DNA from: Ceriagrion tenellum
Lineage: Eukaryota > Arthropoda > Insecta > Odonata > Coenagrionidae
DNA: 64,000 nucleotides
Assembly (NCBI GenBank): GCA_963169105.1
Contig: OY720644.1
Location: 5,001-69,000, forward strand
Direction of reading: 5' to 3'
Below are positions 1 to 11,421 of the stretch, in pieces; the first letter of the stretch is position 1, and every line of letters begins with the position of its first letter. The position numbers and the translations under genes were made by a program. The notes beneath the pieces are model-generated. The model made no database searches. It was not told where the DNA came from and saw nothing but the letters and a program-made list of their open reading frames with translations.

Positions 1-238
1 CCAACCCAACCCAACCCAACCCAACCCCACCCCAACCCCAACCCCAACCCAACCCAACCCAACCCCAACCCAACCCCAACCCAACCCAACCCCACCCCAA
101 CCCAACCCAACCCCAACCCCAACCCAACCCAACCCCAACCCCAACCCCAACCCCAACCCAACCCACCCAACCCAACCCCAACCCAACCCAACCCAACCCA
201 ACCCCAACATAATCCCAACCCAACCCAACCCAACCCAC
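1..238. repeat. C-rich telomere-like array of CCCAA and CCCCAA units
   Basis: Uninterrupted runs of CCCAA, CCCCAA and a few CCCCACC variants fill the first 238 bases. The complement is TTGGG/TTGGGG, a relative of the arthropod TTAGG telomere repeat. The C-rich strand reads 5'->3' from the left edge, as expected at a left chromosome end. The mixed unit length and the abrupt change into minisatellite at about 239 are seen directly. Telomere identity is inference; an internal simple repeat is equally possible because the window edge may not be a chromosome end. Confidence 0.75.
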
Positions 239-945
239 AATGACTTTACATCTATCAGTGGTCATTGACCCAACATAATGACATCACCAGAGATCAATTC
301 GATCAGATTAAAATGACCACACCAAAATTCAAAGATACCACCAGAGGTCAAGGTCACGAGGGCCGTAATAGATGTCAATGACCCTTCAGAGGTCAATGAC
401 TCAACCAGAGATCAACGACTTCACCAGAAATCAATGACCAATCTATGTGTCAGAGGTCAATGACCCCATCAGAAATCTATGATCCACAACAGAGGTCAAT
501 GACCCCTTCAGAGGTCAATGACACCACTAGACGTCAAAGACCATACCAGAGGTAAATGACCCCACTAGAGGTGCATGACCCCACCAGAGGTCATTGACCC
601 TGCAAGAGGTCAATGCCACCCTACAGAGGTCAATTACCCCACCAGAGGTTAATGACCCGCAACAGAGGTCAATGATCCCTTCAGAGGTCAATGACCCTAC
701 CAGAGGTCAATGGCCCATAGGGAGGTCAATGAACCCTTCAGAGGTCAATGACTCCTTCATATTTCAACGACATCGCCAGAGGCCAATGACCCCACCAGAG
801 GTCATTGACACCACCAGAGTCATGGACATCACGAAAGGTCACTACCCACCCAGAAGTCAATTACTGTACCAATGTCAATGTCCGCACCAGCGGTTATATC
901 CACACCAGAGTAACCCTCTGTCTCAGAGTTCAATACCCCCTTAAT
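239..945 (+). repeat. Outer left minisatellite array, ~19-20 bp unit
   Basis: Degenerate tandem units of about 19-20 bp with the core AGAGGTCAATGACCCC. Each unit contains a near-palindrome, AGGTCA-A-TGACCC, for example at 454-466, 493-505 and 685-697. The long open frame at 594-944 is a translation of the repeat, not a gene. The array recurs in reverse complement at 42,561-43,222. It matches almost exactly from about 580 inward but less well from 240 to 450. Confidence 0.9.
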
Positions 946-1440
946 AGGTAAAATTTTAAAAAGCATTTTCCATCTTTATTTCAATTCCTGTGAGTACAAC
1001 AAATATATACGCTCACGACTGAAAAAAGATTTTTATTTGTTGCTGGAAAGGTAATCAGGAAATGCAAATATTGATTATGATATATGAAATTTAATAAGAA
1101 CATTGGGCATTTCAGAGTGATTTTCCATCTTTAATTCAATTCCTGTGACAGAAAACATATAATTATGCGCTTACGTATCAGAAATTATTATTATTTGATG
1201 CATGAAAGACATTCAAATATTGATTAGAATAGAAAGATTGAATTAATAGAAGGCTTTTCAATGAAATTTACACTGTGTAATCTAAATTGAGTGAGAAAAA
1301 ACGAATATATGCGCTTACGTCCAAAAAATGATTATCATTTACTGGAGAAAAGGCATTTTAGAAATGTAAATAATAATAATGATATCTCGAATTAAAATTG
1401 ATTCATTATGGCTTGTAGTTGTGATTATCACTTTGCTACT
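946..1440 (+). repeat. Satellite spacer between the two left minisatellite arrays
   Basis: About 0.5 kb of AT-rich DNA related to the main satellite. It holds the recurring words for 'CCATCTTTAATTCAATTCCTGTG' (given here only as a landmark near 1,120-1,150), ATGCGCTTACGT near 1,168 and 1,310, and the GACATTC box near 1,208. It separates two minisatellite arrays that face opposite ways. The same spacer recurs inverted at about 42,060-42,560. Confidence 0.8.
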
Positions 1441-3098
1441 CTAATTCTTTGACAATGTCATTGGTACGGAAATTGACTTTTGGGTGGGTTATTGACCTCT
1501 GGTAATGTCAATGACCTCTGGGGGGTCATTGACCTCTGGTGGGGTCATTGACCTTTGGTGATTTAGTTGACCTCTGAGGGGGACATTGACTTCCCTATGT
1601 ATCATTGACCTCTAGTAGGGTCCATTGGAGGGGCCCACCTGTGGTGGGGCCATTGACCTCCGAAGGGATCATTGACCTCTGTTGCGGGTCATAATCAATG
1701 GTGGGGTATTTGGCCTCCATAGGGTGCGTTTGACGTAGGGTACGGAACCTGTGAACGGGTCAATGATTTCTGCTGTGTGTCATTGATCTCGGATGGGGTC
1801 ATTGACACCTAGAATGGTCATTGACCTCCGGTGGTATCGCTCTGAAGGGGTCATTGATCTCAGGTGGGGTCATTGACCCCATGTTGGGTTATTGACCTCC
1901 GGTGTTATCACTGACCTTTGGTGGGGTCATTTACATTTGTGAGGTCACTGGCCTCCGGTGGGGACATTGATCTCTGGTGTGGTCATATACCTCTGGTTTG
2001 GTCATTGTTATCTGATAGATTAATTGACCTCTGGTGGGGTAATGACCTCTTGTGGGGTCATCGACCTTTGATAGAGTCATTGACCTTTGGTAAGGTCATT
2101 GACCTCTTTTGCGGGTCATTGACCTCTGGTGGGATCATTGACCGTTAGTGTGGTGATTGGACTCAGATAGTCTCTGAGATCTGGTGGGGACATTGACCGT
2201 TTGTGGGGTGACTTAATGTGGGGTCATTGACCCCTTGTGTGGTCATTGACCTATGGTGGGATCGCTGACCTCTGGTGGGGTCATTGACCTTTTGTGGGGT
2301 CATTGGTCTCTGGTGTGGTCATAGACCTCAGGTGTGGTCATGGATCTCTGGTGGGGTCATGGATCTCTGGTGGGGTCATTGTTATCTGAATAGTTAATTG
2401 ACCTCGGGTGGGGTTCATGACCTCTTCTGAGGTCATTGACGTCTGATAGAGTCGTTGAACTTTGGTGAGTTATTGACCTCTTCTGGAGGTCAATGACTCA
2501 CCAAATTGGCTTCTGGAGGGGTCGTTGATCTCTTGTGGGGTAGTTGTCCACTGAAGGGATCATTGAGCTACTTTGCGTATAATTGACCTCTGGTAAGGTC
2601 TTTGACCTCTGATGTAGTCATTGACACCTAGAGTGGCTATTGATTCCTGGTGGGGTCGTTGATTTCTAGTAGGATCATTGTCCACTGAAGGGGGTCATTG
2701 ACCTCATTTGCGGGTCATTGACCCCTGGTGGGGTCATTGACCGCAAGTGTGGTCATTGAACTCTGATAGTCATTGAAATCTAGTGGGGACATTGACCTCT
2801 TGTGGAGTAGGTGACCTCTTGTGCGGTCATTGATCTCTTTTGGGGTCATCGACCATTGAGAAGTCGTTGACCTCTGATGATGTCCTTGATCTCTGGTAGG
2901 GTTATTGACCTCTGATAAGGATATTGACCTCTGATGGGGTCATTGACCTCTGAAGGGATCATTGAACTCTGTAGGGGGTCATTGACTTCTCGTTTGGTCA
3001 ATGATCTCTGATACAATCATTACCTCTGTTTGGGTAATTGACCTCTTGTGGGGTCATTAACCTCTTGTGTGGTCCTTGACATCTGGTGGGCACGTTAA
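1441..3098 (-). repeat. Inner left minisatellite array (EcRE-like core, opposite orientation)
   Basis: Dozens of degenerate ~20 bp units read GGGTCATTGACCTCTGGTG, the reverse complement of the outer array unit. Many units match RGKTCANTGAMCY exactly, for example 1,523-1,535 and 1,542-1,554. This pattern is the consensus inverted-repeat (IR-1) site for the ecdysone receptor heterodimer EcR/USP. The inverted copy is 40,371-42,035. Function is inference; the repeat itself is directly visible. Confidence 0.9.
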
Positions 3099-3308
3099 TC
3101 TATACTATACTATAAAAGATCCATGTGCCATACTTAAAATGTGTGTACTTAAAATACACACTTATGTGTATACTTAAAATATTCATTGTTGCTAGGTTAT
3201 TGGTATTTTTCTGGTTCTCCCCTCGTTTCACCATTCTTCAGGAATACCATTTCGCCGGCATTCCAGTCGGTTTCATAAGGTCGTAATGGACAAGAGCGAA
3301 TTCTGCCA
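3096..3308 (+). promoter_or_regulatory. Arm-conserved unique core with a TATA box, candidate inward promoter (left)
   Basis: This is one of the few non-repetitive stretches in the arm. TATAAAAG lies at 3,111-3,118, immediately after the EcRE-like array, and points toward the satellite. It is followed by three short TACTTAAAAT repeats and a mixed-composition block ending near GACAAGAGCGAATTCTG. By eye it differs from the right-arm copy (40,158-40,370) by only one base, so it is better conserved than most surrounding repeats. A promoter role is inferred from TATA plus adjacent nuclear-receptor-like sites. No clear initiator was found at the usual distance. Confidence 0.4.
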
Positions 3309-3309
3309 G

Positions 3310-4740
3310 TAAAAAAAGAAACAGTGAAAATATAATTGAAAAGCATAATGTTCTGATTTAATTCCAAATGTCATCATCGATCAACTTGCCATTATAGAAT
3401 GACTTTTCTCATGATTAAAATATATGTTTGTCTAACGTCAGCAAATTGCTTCTCTCGAGAGATTTGAAAAACGCAGAGAAAATCACTTCGAAACGCCATA
3501 TATTCATAATTAATTCAAGACACTACAATCAATTTTTGCACGTGGGGAATGTCTTTTAACCAACAAATAATAATAATTTCTCAGATGTGAGCGCAATTAT
3601 TCATTTTCTTTCAAAGGAATTGAATTAAAAATGGAAAATCTTTTAGAAAAGCCCAATGTTGTAATTTAAATCAGGTTACCGTAATAAATAATTTTGCATT
3701 CAATGATTGACATTTGTCGAGAATAAAATAAATCTTTGCTAACGTCAGATATAAATATTGTTCCTCTAACAGAAATTGAAATAATAAGAGAAAATCAGTT
3801 CGAAATCTCAAAATTTCTTTTTTTTCCAGTTGCAAAAATCATTTCATGCATATCTGAAGTGTCTTTTCTCAGACACTTTTTTTGATGTGAGCGAATATAT
3901 TCGTTTTTTTTTCTACAGGAATAAAATTAGAGATGGGAAATTATTCATAAAATTCCAATGTTCTTTTCAAATTCCAGATATATATAAATAATTTGCATTA
4001 AAAGGATGAATTTTCTACACATTAAAATAATCGTATTGCTGACAAAAGCGCATATTTTCGTTTTCTCTCATATTTTTTGAAATACTCCCATAAAATCACT
4101 TCAAAACGCCAAATATTATTATTTAATTCCAGTTGCTAAAATCAATTTTTGCATTTGTAGAATGTCTTTTATCAAACAAAAATTAAAATTTTACAGACGT
4201 GAGCGCATATATTCAATTTTTCTTTTCCAGGTATTAAAATTACCTTTAGCATGTCTAGAATCCCTTCTCCAAAACAAATAATAATCATTTTACAGATGTG
4301 AGCACTTTTACTCACTCACCACATTCGTTTTTACTCACAGAAATTAAATTAAAGATGGGAAATCATTTAGAAATGCTTAATGTTCTAATGAAATACCAGA
4401 TATATAATCAATCAGTTTGCATTTACAGGAATGACATTTCATCAGATAGAAATAAACGTTTTACTAACATAAGCGCATATTTATGTTTTCTCTAACAAGT
4501 CTTGAAATACTCATGGAAAATCACTTCGAAACGCCAAATATTATTACTTAATTCCAGGTGCAAAAAAATGTTTTTCATGTCTAGGAGGTCTTTTCAAAAA
4601 CAAACAATAATGTTTTATCAGACGTTAGCATATATATTGTTTCTTCTCACAGGATATGAATGGGAAATGGGTAATCATTTAGCCCAATGTTCAAATAAAA
4701 TCCCAGATATATAATTAATCAGTTTGCATTTACAGGAATG
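3310..4740 (-). repeat. Satellite block in reverse orientation (left)
   Basis: AT-rich satellite whose hallmark GGCGTTTCGAAGTG box reads in reverse complement (CACTTCGAAACGCC). Successive copies lie near 3,490, 4,105 and 4,525. Up to 4,230 it belongs to the inverted arm. From 4,250 to 4,740 it is a near-exact direct copy of 30,720-31,200. Orientation flips to forward at about 4,740-4,780. Confidence 0.85.
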
Positions 4741-7700
4741 ACTTTTCTCCAGATTAAAATCCAGTATTTCAAAGCCTGTGAAGGAAAACTTACCTACGTT
4801 ATGTGCCTATTCGCCTACGTTAGAAAAGCGTTTATTTTAATTTGGAGAAAATACATTCCTGCAAATGCAAAAATATTGATTATATATCTAGATCTTCAAA
4901 TGAATATGATTTTCCATCTTTTCCGCCTTTCTATATGATTTTCCATCTTCAATTAGTTTACTATGCAAAAACTAATATATGCGTTCACGTATGTAAAATT
5001 ATTATTATTTAATTGGGAAAAGACATTCTAGACGTGAAAAAGACGTATAGTACCTGTATTTAAATAAAAATATTTGGCGTTTCGAAGTGATTTTGTCTTG
5101 ACATTTCAATGCCTGTGAGAGAAAACGAAAATATGCGCTTACATTAGTAATACGTTTATTTTAATCTGGAGAAAGTCATTCCTGTAAATGCAAAATGAAT
5201 GAAATGTGGAATATCAAATCAAGAAGGGGCTATATTCTTTAAATTATATTCCTGTAAAAAAATATATGCGATAACGTCTGTAAAATGATTATGATTTCTA
5301 TAGAAAAAGACATTCTAGACATGCAAAAATTGATTTTTGTAATTCAGTTAAATTATAATATTTAACGTTTCGAAGTGATTTTTCCTGAGTATTTTAAAGC
5401 CTGTGAGAGAAAACGAAAATATGCGCTTACTTTATCCAAACGTTTATTTTGATCTGGGGAACAGTCATTCCTGTTAATGTAAATTGATTTATTTTATATC
5501 TGGGTTTAAAATGAACATTGGGCTTTTCTAAGTGATTTCATTTAAATTAAAATTCAAAAAAAAAATAATAAAAGTCCTATGAGAAAAGGAGAAAATAAAA
5601 TCTAACGCCTGAAAAGTGTTTATTATTTGTTTGGGAAAGACATTCTAGATATGCAAAATTTATTTGAGTACCTGGAATTAAATAATAATATTTGGCGTTT
5701 CCATGTGATTTTCCCTGAGTATTTCAAAGCATGTGAGGGAAAACGATTAGCTTATGTTAGCAAAACGTTAATCTAGTGTAAAGTCATTTCTGTAAATGCA
5801 AACTGATTGTCTATATATCTGGCATTCCAATTGAATATTGGGCAATTCTAAATTTGTATTCATCTTTAACTCAATTTCTGTGTGAAAAAACGAAAATATC
5901 CGCTTATTTCTGTAAAATGATTATTATTTGTTTTTGAGAATGGATTCTAGACATGCTAAAATTCATTTTAATGCGTGGAAAAAAATGATAATATTTGGCG
6001 TTTCAAATTTTTTTACCTGAGTTATCAAAGACGAAAATATGCGCTGACGTTAGCAAAATGTATTTTAATCTGGAGAAAAGTCATTCTGAAAATATAAATT
6101 CATTGAATATATACATCTGAAAATTCATATCAACATTGCGCTTTTCTAAATCTAATAAAATATCTAAAAAATTCTAATAAATTAAAAAAATAAATATTCA
6201 ATTCCTGAGTAAAAAATGTGTATGACGTTAGTCTGATTAAGGATTTTTATTTGCTTGGGAAAAGATATTTTACACATGCAAAAATGATTTTAGCATCTAG
6301 AAATAAATAATAATATAAAAATAAAACGATAATATGCCCCCACTTCTGAAAAAATGATTATTATTTGTTTTTGAGAAGGGATTCTACACATGCTAAAATT
6401 GATTTTAATACCTGGAAAAAAATAATAATATTTGGCGTTTCTTAACGTTTTTCTCTGAGTTATCAAACACGAAAATATGCCCAAAGAGTGAAAACGAAAA
6501 TATGCGCTTACGTTAGCAAAAGGTTTATTTTAATCTGGAGATAGTGTTTCTGCAAACATAAATTGATTTAATGTATATATATCAGAAATTGCAAATTTTC
6601 AAATATGATTTCTATGCTTTATCCAATTCCTGATCGTAAAATGTGTATGACGTTAGTCTGATTAATGATTATTATTTGTTTGGGAAAAAACATTCTAGAC
6701 ATGCACAAATGATTTTAGCACCTAGAAATAAATCATAATATTTTGCGATTTAAAGTGATTATAGAATAGTATTTCAAAGCCTGTGAAGGATAACGAAAAT
6801 AAGTATGCGCTCCAGAAAAAAAAAACGTTTGTTTTTTTTCTGGAGAAAATTCATTTCTGCAAAAGCAAATTGATTGAATATACATAGAATTTAAAAAAGG
6901 GCGTTACTGAATGATTTCTATGCTTTATTTCTTCCTGAGAAGAAAAATGTATATGATATAGGATTATTATTTGTTTGGAAAAAGACATTCTAAACTTTCT
7001 AAATTTGATTTTAATCCCTGGAATTTAATAATAATATATGGCGTTTCAAAGTGATTTTGCTTGAGTATTTCAAAGCCTGTGAATGTAAACTTACATACGT
7101 TATGTGCCTATTCGCCTACGTTAAAAAAGCATTTATTTTAATTTGGAGATAATTCATTCCTGCAAATGCAAATTGATTGATTATATATCTGGATCTTCAA
7201 ATGAATGCCTTTCTATATGATTTTCCATCTTCAATTATTTTCCTATGCAAAAACTAATATATGCGTTCACGTATTTAAAATTATTTTTATTTGATTGGGA
7301 AAAGACATTCTAGACGTGAAAAAATTAATTATAGTACCTGAATTTAAATAAAAATATTTGGCGCTTTGAAGTGATTATGTCTTGACATTTAAATGCCTGT
7401 GAGAGAAAACGAAAATATGCGCTTACATTAGTAATACGTTTATTTTAATCTGGAGAGAGTCATTCCTGTAAATGCAAAATGAATGAAATCTGGAATTTCA
7501 AATCAAGAAGGGGTTATATTCTTTAAATTATATTCCTGTAAAAAAAATATATGCGCTTACGTCTGTAAAATGATTATGATTTCTTTGGAAAAAGACATTC
7601 TAGACATGCAAAAATTGATTTTTGTACCTGGATTTAAAAAATAATATTTAACGTTTCACAGTGATTTTTCCTGAGTATTACAAAGCCTGTGAGAGAAAAT

Positions 7701-8457
7701 GAAAATATGCGCTTACGTTATCGAAAAGTTAATTTTGATGTGGAGAACAGTCATTCCTGTTAAGGCAAATTGATTTATTTTATATCTGTGTTTTAAAATA
7801 AACATTGGGCTTTTTGAAGTGATATCTCAGCTTTAATTCAAGTCCTATGAGAAAAGAAGAAGTTAAAGGCTAATGCCTGAAAAGTGTTTATTATTTGTTT
7901 GGGAAATGACATTCTAGACATGCAAAAATTTATTTGAATACCTGGAAATAAATAATATTATTTGACGTTTCCATGTGATTTTCCCGGAGTATTTCAAAGC
8001 ATGTGAGGGAAAATGATTGGCAAAACGTTTATCTAGTCATTTCTGTAAATGCAAATTGATTTACTATATATCTGGCATTCCAATTGAATATTGGGCAATT
8101 CTAAATTTGTATTCATCTTTAACTCAATTCCTGTGTGAAAAAACGAAAATATGCGCTCATTTCTGTAAAATGATTAATATTTGTTTTTGAGAATGGATTC
8201 TAGACATGCTAAAATTCATTTTAATGCCTGGAAATAAATGATAATATTTTGCGTTCATATTGTTTTACCTGAGTTATCAAAGACGAAAATATGCGCTTAC
8301 GTTAGCAAAATGTATTTTAATCTGGAGAAAAGTCGTTCTGAAAATATAAATTCATTGCATATATACATCTGGAAATTCATATATACTTCAATCCCAATCA
8401 ATCCAGTTCATATATACTTCAATCATATTCATATATACTTTAATCCCAATCAAGATA

Positions 8458-8521
8458 CCCAATCAAATAATAATAATTTTACATACGTTCACGTATGTAA
8501 AATTATTATTATTTGATTGGG
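8458..8521. repeat. Perfect 31-bp-arm palindrome, copy 1
   Basis: Arms 8,458-8,488 and 8,491-8,521 are perfect reverse complements with a 2-nt centre. The sequence fuses reverse and forward satellite halves, so it marks a local inversion junction. Such a structure can extrude as a cruciform. Confidence 0.9.
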
Positions 8522-9248
8522 AAAAGACATTCTAGACGTGAAAAAATAGTACCTGTATTTATAAAAAATATTTGGCGTTCGAAGTGATTTTGTCTTGACA
8601 TTTCAATTCTTTTCTAATTCTAATAAATGCTTTATTCAATACATGAGAAAAAAATGTGTATGACGTTAGTCTGAAAAAGGATTATTATTTGTTTGAAAAA
8701 AGACATTCTAGACATGCAAAAAATGATTTGAGCACCTAGAAATAAATAATAATGTAAAAATAAAACGATAATATGCCCCTACTTCTGTAAAAATGATTTT
8801 TATTTGTTTTTCAGAAGGGATTCTAGACATTTTAAAATTGATTTTAATACCTGGAAAAAAATGATAATATTTGGAATTTCATAATGTTCTTCTCTGAGTA
8901 ATCAAAGACGAAAATATGCGCAAAAAGTGAAAACGAAAATTGCGCTTACGTTAGCAAAAGGTTTATTTTAATCTGGAGAATGGTGTTTCTGCAAATATAA
9001 ATAGATTTCATATATATATATCTGAAATTGTAAATTTTCAAATATGATTTCTATGCTTTATCCAATACCTGATAAAAAAATGTGTATGACGTTAGTCTGA
9101 TTAATGATTATTATTTGTTTGGGAAAAAACATTCTAGACATGCAAAAATGATTTTAGCACCTAGAAATAAATCATAATATTTTGCGATTTAAAGTGATTA
9201 TAGCATAGTATTTCAAAGCCTGTGAAGGAAAACGAAAATAAGTATGCG

Positions 9249-9285
9249 CTCCAGAAAAAAAAAACGTTTGTTTTTTTTTCTGGAG
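9249..9285. repeat. A-tract/T-tract hairpin
   Basis: CTCCAG followed by a run of A, a short centre, then a run of T and CTGGAG forms a clean hairpin. Related copies lie at 6,810-6,845, 12,149-12,185 and 35,353-35,386. It arises where satellite reads forward on one side and reverse on the other. Confidence 0.85.
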
Positions 9286-11357
9286 AAAATTCATTTCTGC
9301 AAAAGCAAATTGATTGAATATATATAGAATTTTAAAAGGGCGTTACTAAATGATTTCTATGCTTTACTTCTTCCTGAGAAAAAAAATGTATATGATATAG
9401 GATTATTATTTGTTTGGAAAAAGACATTCTAAAATTTACAACTTTGATTTTAGTCCCTGGAATTTAATAATAATATATGGCGTTTCAAAGTGATTTACTT
9501 GAGTATTTCAAAGCCTGTGAAGGAAATCTTACCTACGTTATGTGCCTATTTGCCTATGTTAGAAATACATTTATTTTAATTTGGAGAAAATTCATTTCTG
9601 CAAAAGCAAATTGATTGAATATATATAGAATTTAAAAAGGGCATTACTAAATGATTTCTATGCTTTACTTCTTCCTGAGAAGAAAAATGTATATGATATA
9701 GGATTATTATTTGTTTGGAAAAAGACATTCTAAACTTTCTAAATTTGCTTGAGTATTTCAAAGCCTGTGAAGGTAAACTTACATACGTTATGTGCCTATT
9801 CGCCTACGTTAAAAAAGCATTTATTTTAATTTGGAGATAATTCATTCCTGCAAATGCAAATTGATTGATTATATATCTGGATCTTCAAATGAATGCCTTT
9901 CTATATGATTTTCCATCTTCAATTATTTTCCTATGCAAAAACTAATATATGCGTTCACGTATGTAAAATTATTATTATTTGATTGGGAAAAGACATTGTA
10001 GACGTGAAAAAATTAATTATAGTACCTGTATTTAAATAAAAATATTTGGCGTTTCGAAGTGAGTATGTCTTGACATTTAAATGCCTGTGAGAGAAAACGA
10101 AAATATGCGCTTACATTAGTAATACGTTTATTTTAAACTAAAGAAAGTCATTCGTGTAAATGCAAATGGCATTCCAATTGAATAATGGGATATTCTAAAT
10201 TTTTATTCATCTCTAATTCAATTCCTGCGTGAAAAAACGAAAATATGCGCTCATTTCTGTAAAATGATTATTATTTGTTTTTTTAGAATGGATTCTAGAC
10301 ATGATAAAATTCATTTTAATGCCTGGAAAAACATCTGGAATTTCAAATCAAGAAGGGGCTATATTCTTTAAATTATGTTCCTGTAAAAATATATGCGCTT
10401 ACGTCTGTAAAATGATTATGATTTCTTTGGAAAAAGACATTCTAGACATGCAAAAATTGATTTTTGTACCTAGATTTAAATAACGTTTCCAGATTTACCT
10501 AGATTACTTACGTACCTAGATTTAATGTTTCTAAGTGATTTTTCCTGAGTATTTCAAAGCATGTGAGAGAAAATGAAAATATGCGCTTACGTTATCGAAA
10601 CGTTTATTTTGATCTGGAGAACAGTCATTCCTGTTAATGCAAATTGATTTATTTTATATCTGTGTTTTAAAATGAACATTGGGCTTTTTTAAGTGATATC
10701 TCAGATTTAATTCACGTCCTATGAGAAAAGAAGAAGTTAAAGGCTAATGCCTGAAAGGTGTTTATTATTTGTTTGGACTCTAATCTAGACATGCAAAAAT
10801 TTATTTGAGTACCTGGAATTAAATAATAATATTTTGCGTTTCCATGCGATTTTCCCTGAGTATTTCAAAGCTTGTGAGGGAAAACGATTGGCTTATGTTA
10901 GCAAAACGTTTATCTAGTGTAAAGTCATTTCTGTAAATGCAAATTGATTGTCTATATATCTGGCATTCCAATTGAATGGGCATTCGAATATGGGCAATTC
11001 TAAATTTGTATTCATCTTTAACTCAATTCATGTGTGAAAAAACGAAAATATGCGCTCATTTCTGTAAAATGATTAATATTTGTTTTTGAGAATGGATTCT
11101 AGACATGCTAAAATTCATTTTAATGCCTGGAAATAAATGATAATATTTGGCGTTTCATATTGTTTTACCTGAGTTATCAAAGACGAAAATATGCGCTTAC
11201 GTTAGCAAAATGTATTTTAATCTGGAGAAAAGTCGTTCTGAAAATATAAATTCATTGCATATATACATCTGGAAATTCATATATACTTCAATCCCAATCA
11301 ATCCAGTTCATATATACTTCAATCATATTCATATATACTTTAATCCCAATCAAGATA

Positions 11358-11421
11358 CCCAATCAAATAATAATAATTTTACATACGTTCACGTATGTAA
11401 AATTATTATTATTTGATTGGG
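11358..11421. repeat. Perfect 31-bp-arm palindrome, copy 2
   Basis: Exact recurrence of the 8,458 palindrome, offset by 2,900 bp, carried by the tandem duplication. Confidence 0.9.

Larger units (their letters stand above)
240..4230 (+). repeat. Left arm of the giant inverted repeat
   Basis: This arm is the reverse complement of 38,755-43,222. Paired coordinates sum to 43,503 over 594-2,148, to about 43,465 near 3,100, and to about 42,990 from 3,310 inward. The drop marks a ~480 bp segment present only in the right arm. The arm holds the outer minisatellite, spacer, inner minisatellite, unique core and about 0.9 kb of satellite. Homology stops near 4,230, where the left continues with satellite that matches 30,720-31,200 directly. 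Confidence 0.88.

Noticed and set aside
594..944. 116-codon open frame in the left arm and its identical mirror at 42,559-42,909
   Set aside because: It translates a ~20 bp minisatellite with period-dependent residues (PPEVND-type repeats) and has no domain; identity between arms reflects DNA duplication.
239..945. CRISPR-like alternation of a conserved core and variable linker
   Set aside because: Unit of ~19-20 bp, degenerate core, no spacer-length regularity, eukaryotic context, no cas genes; it is a minisatellite.
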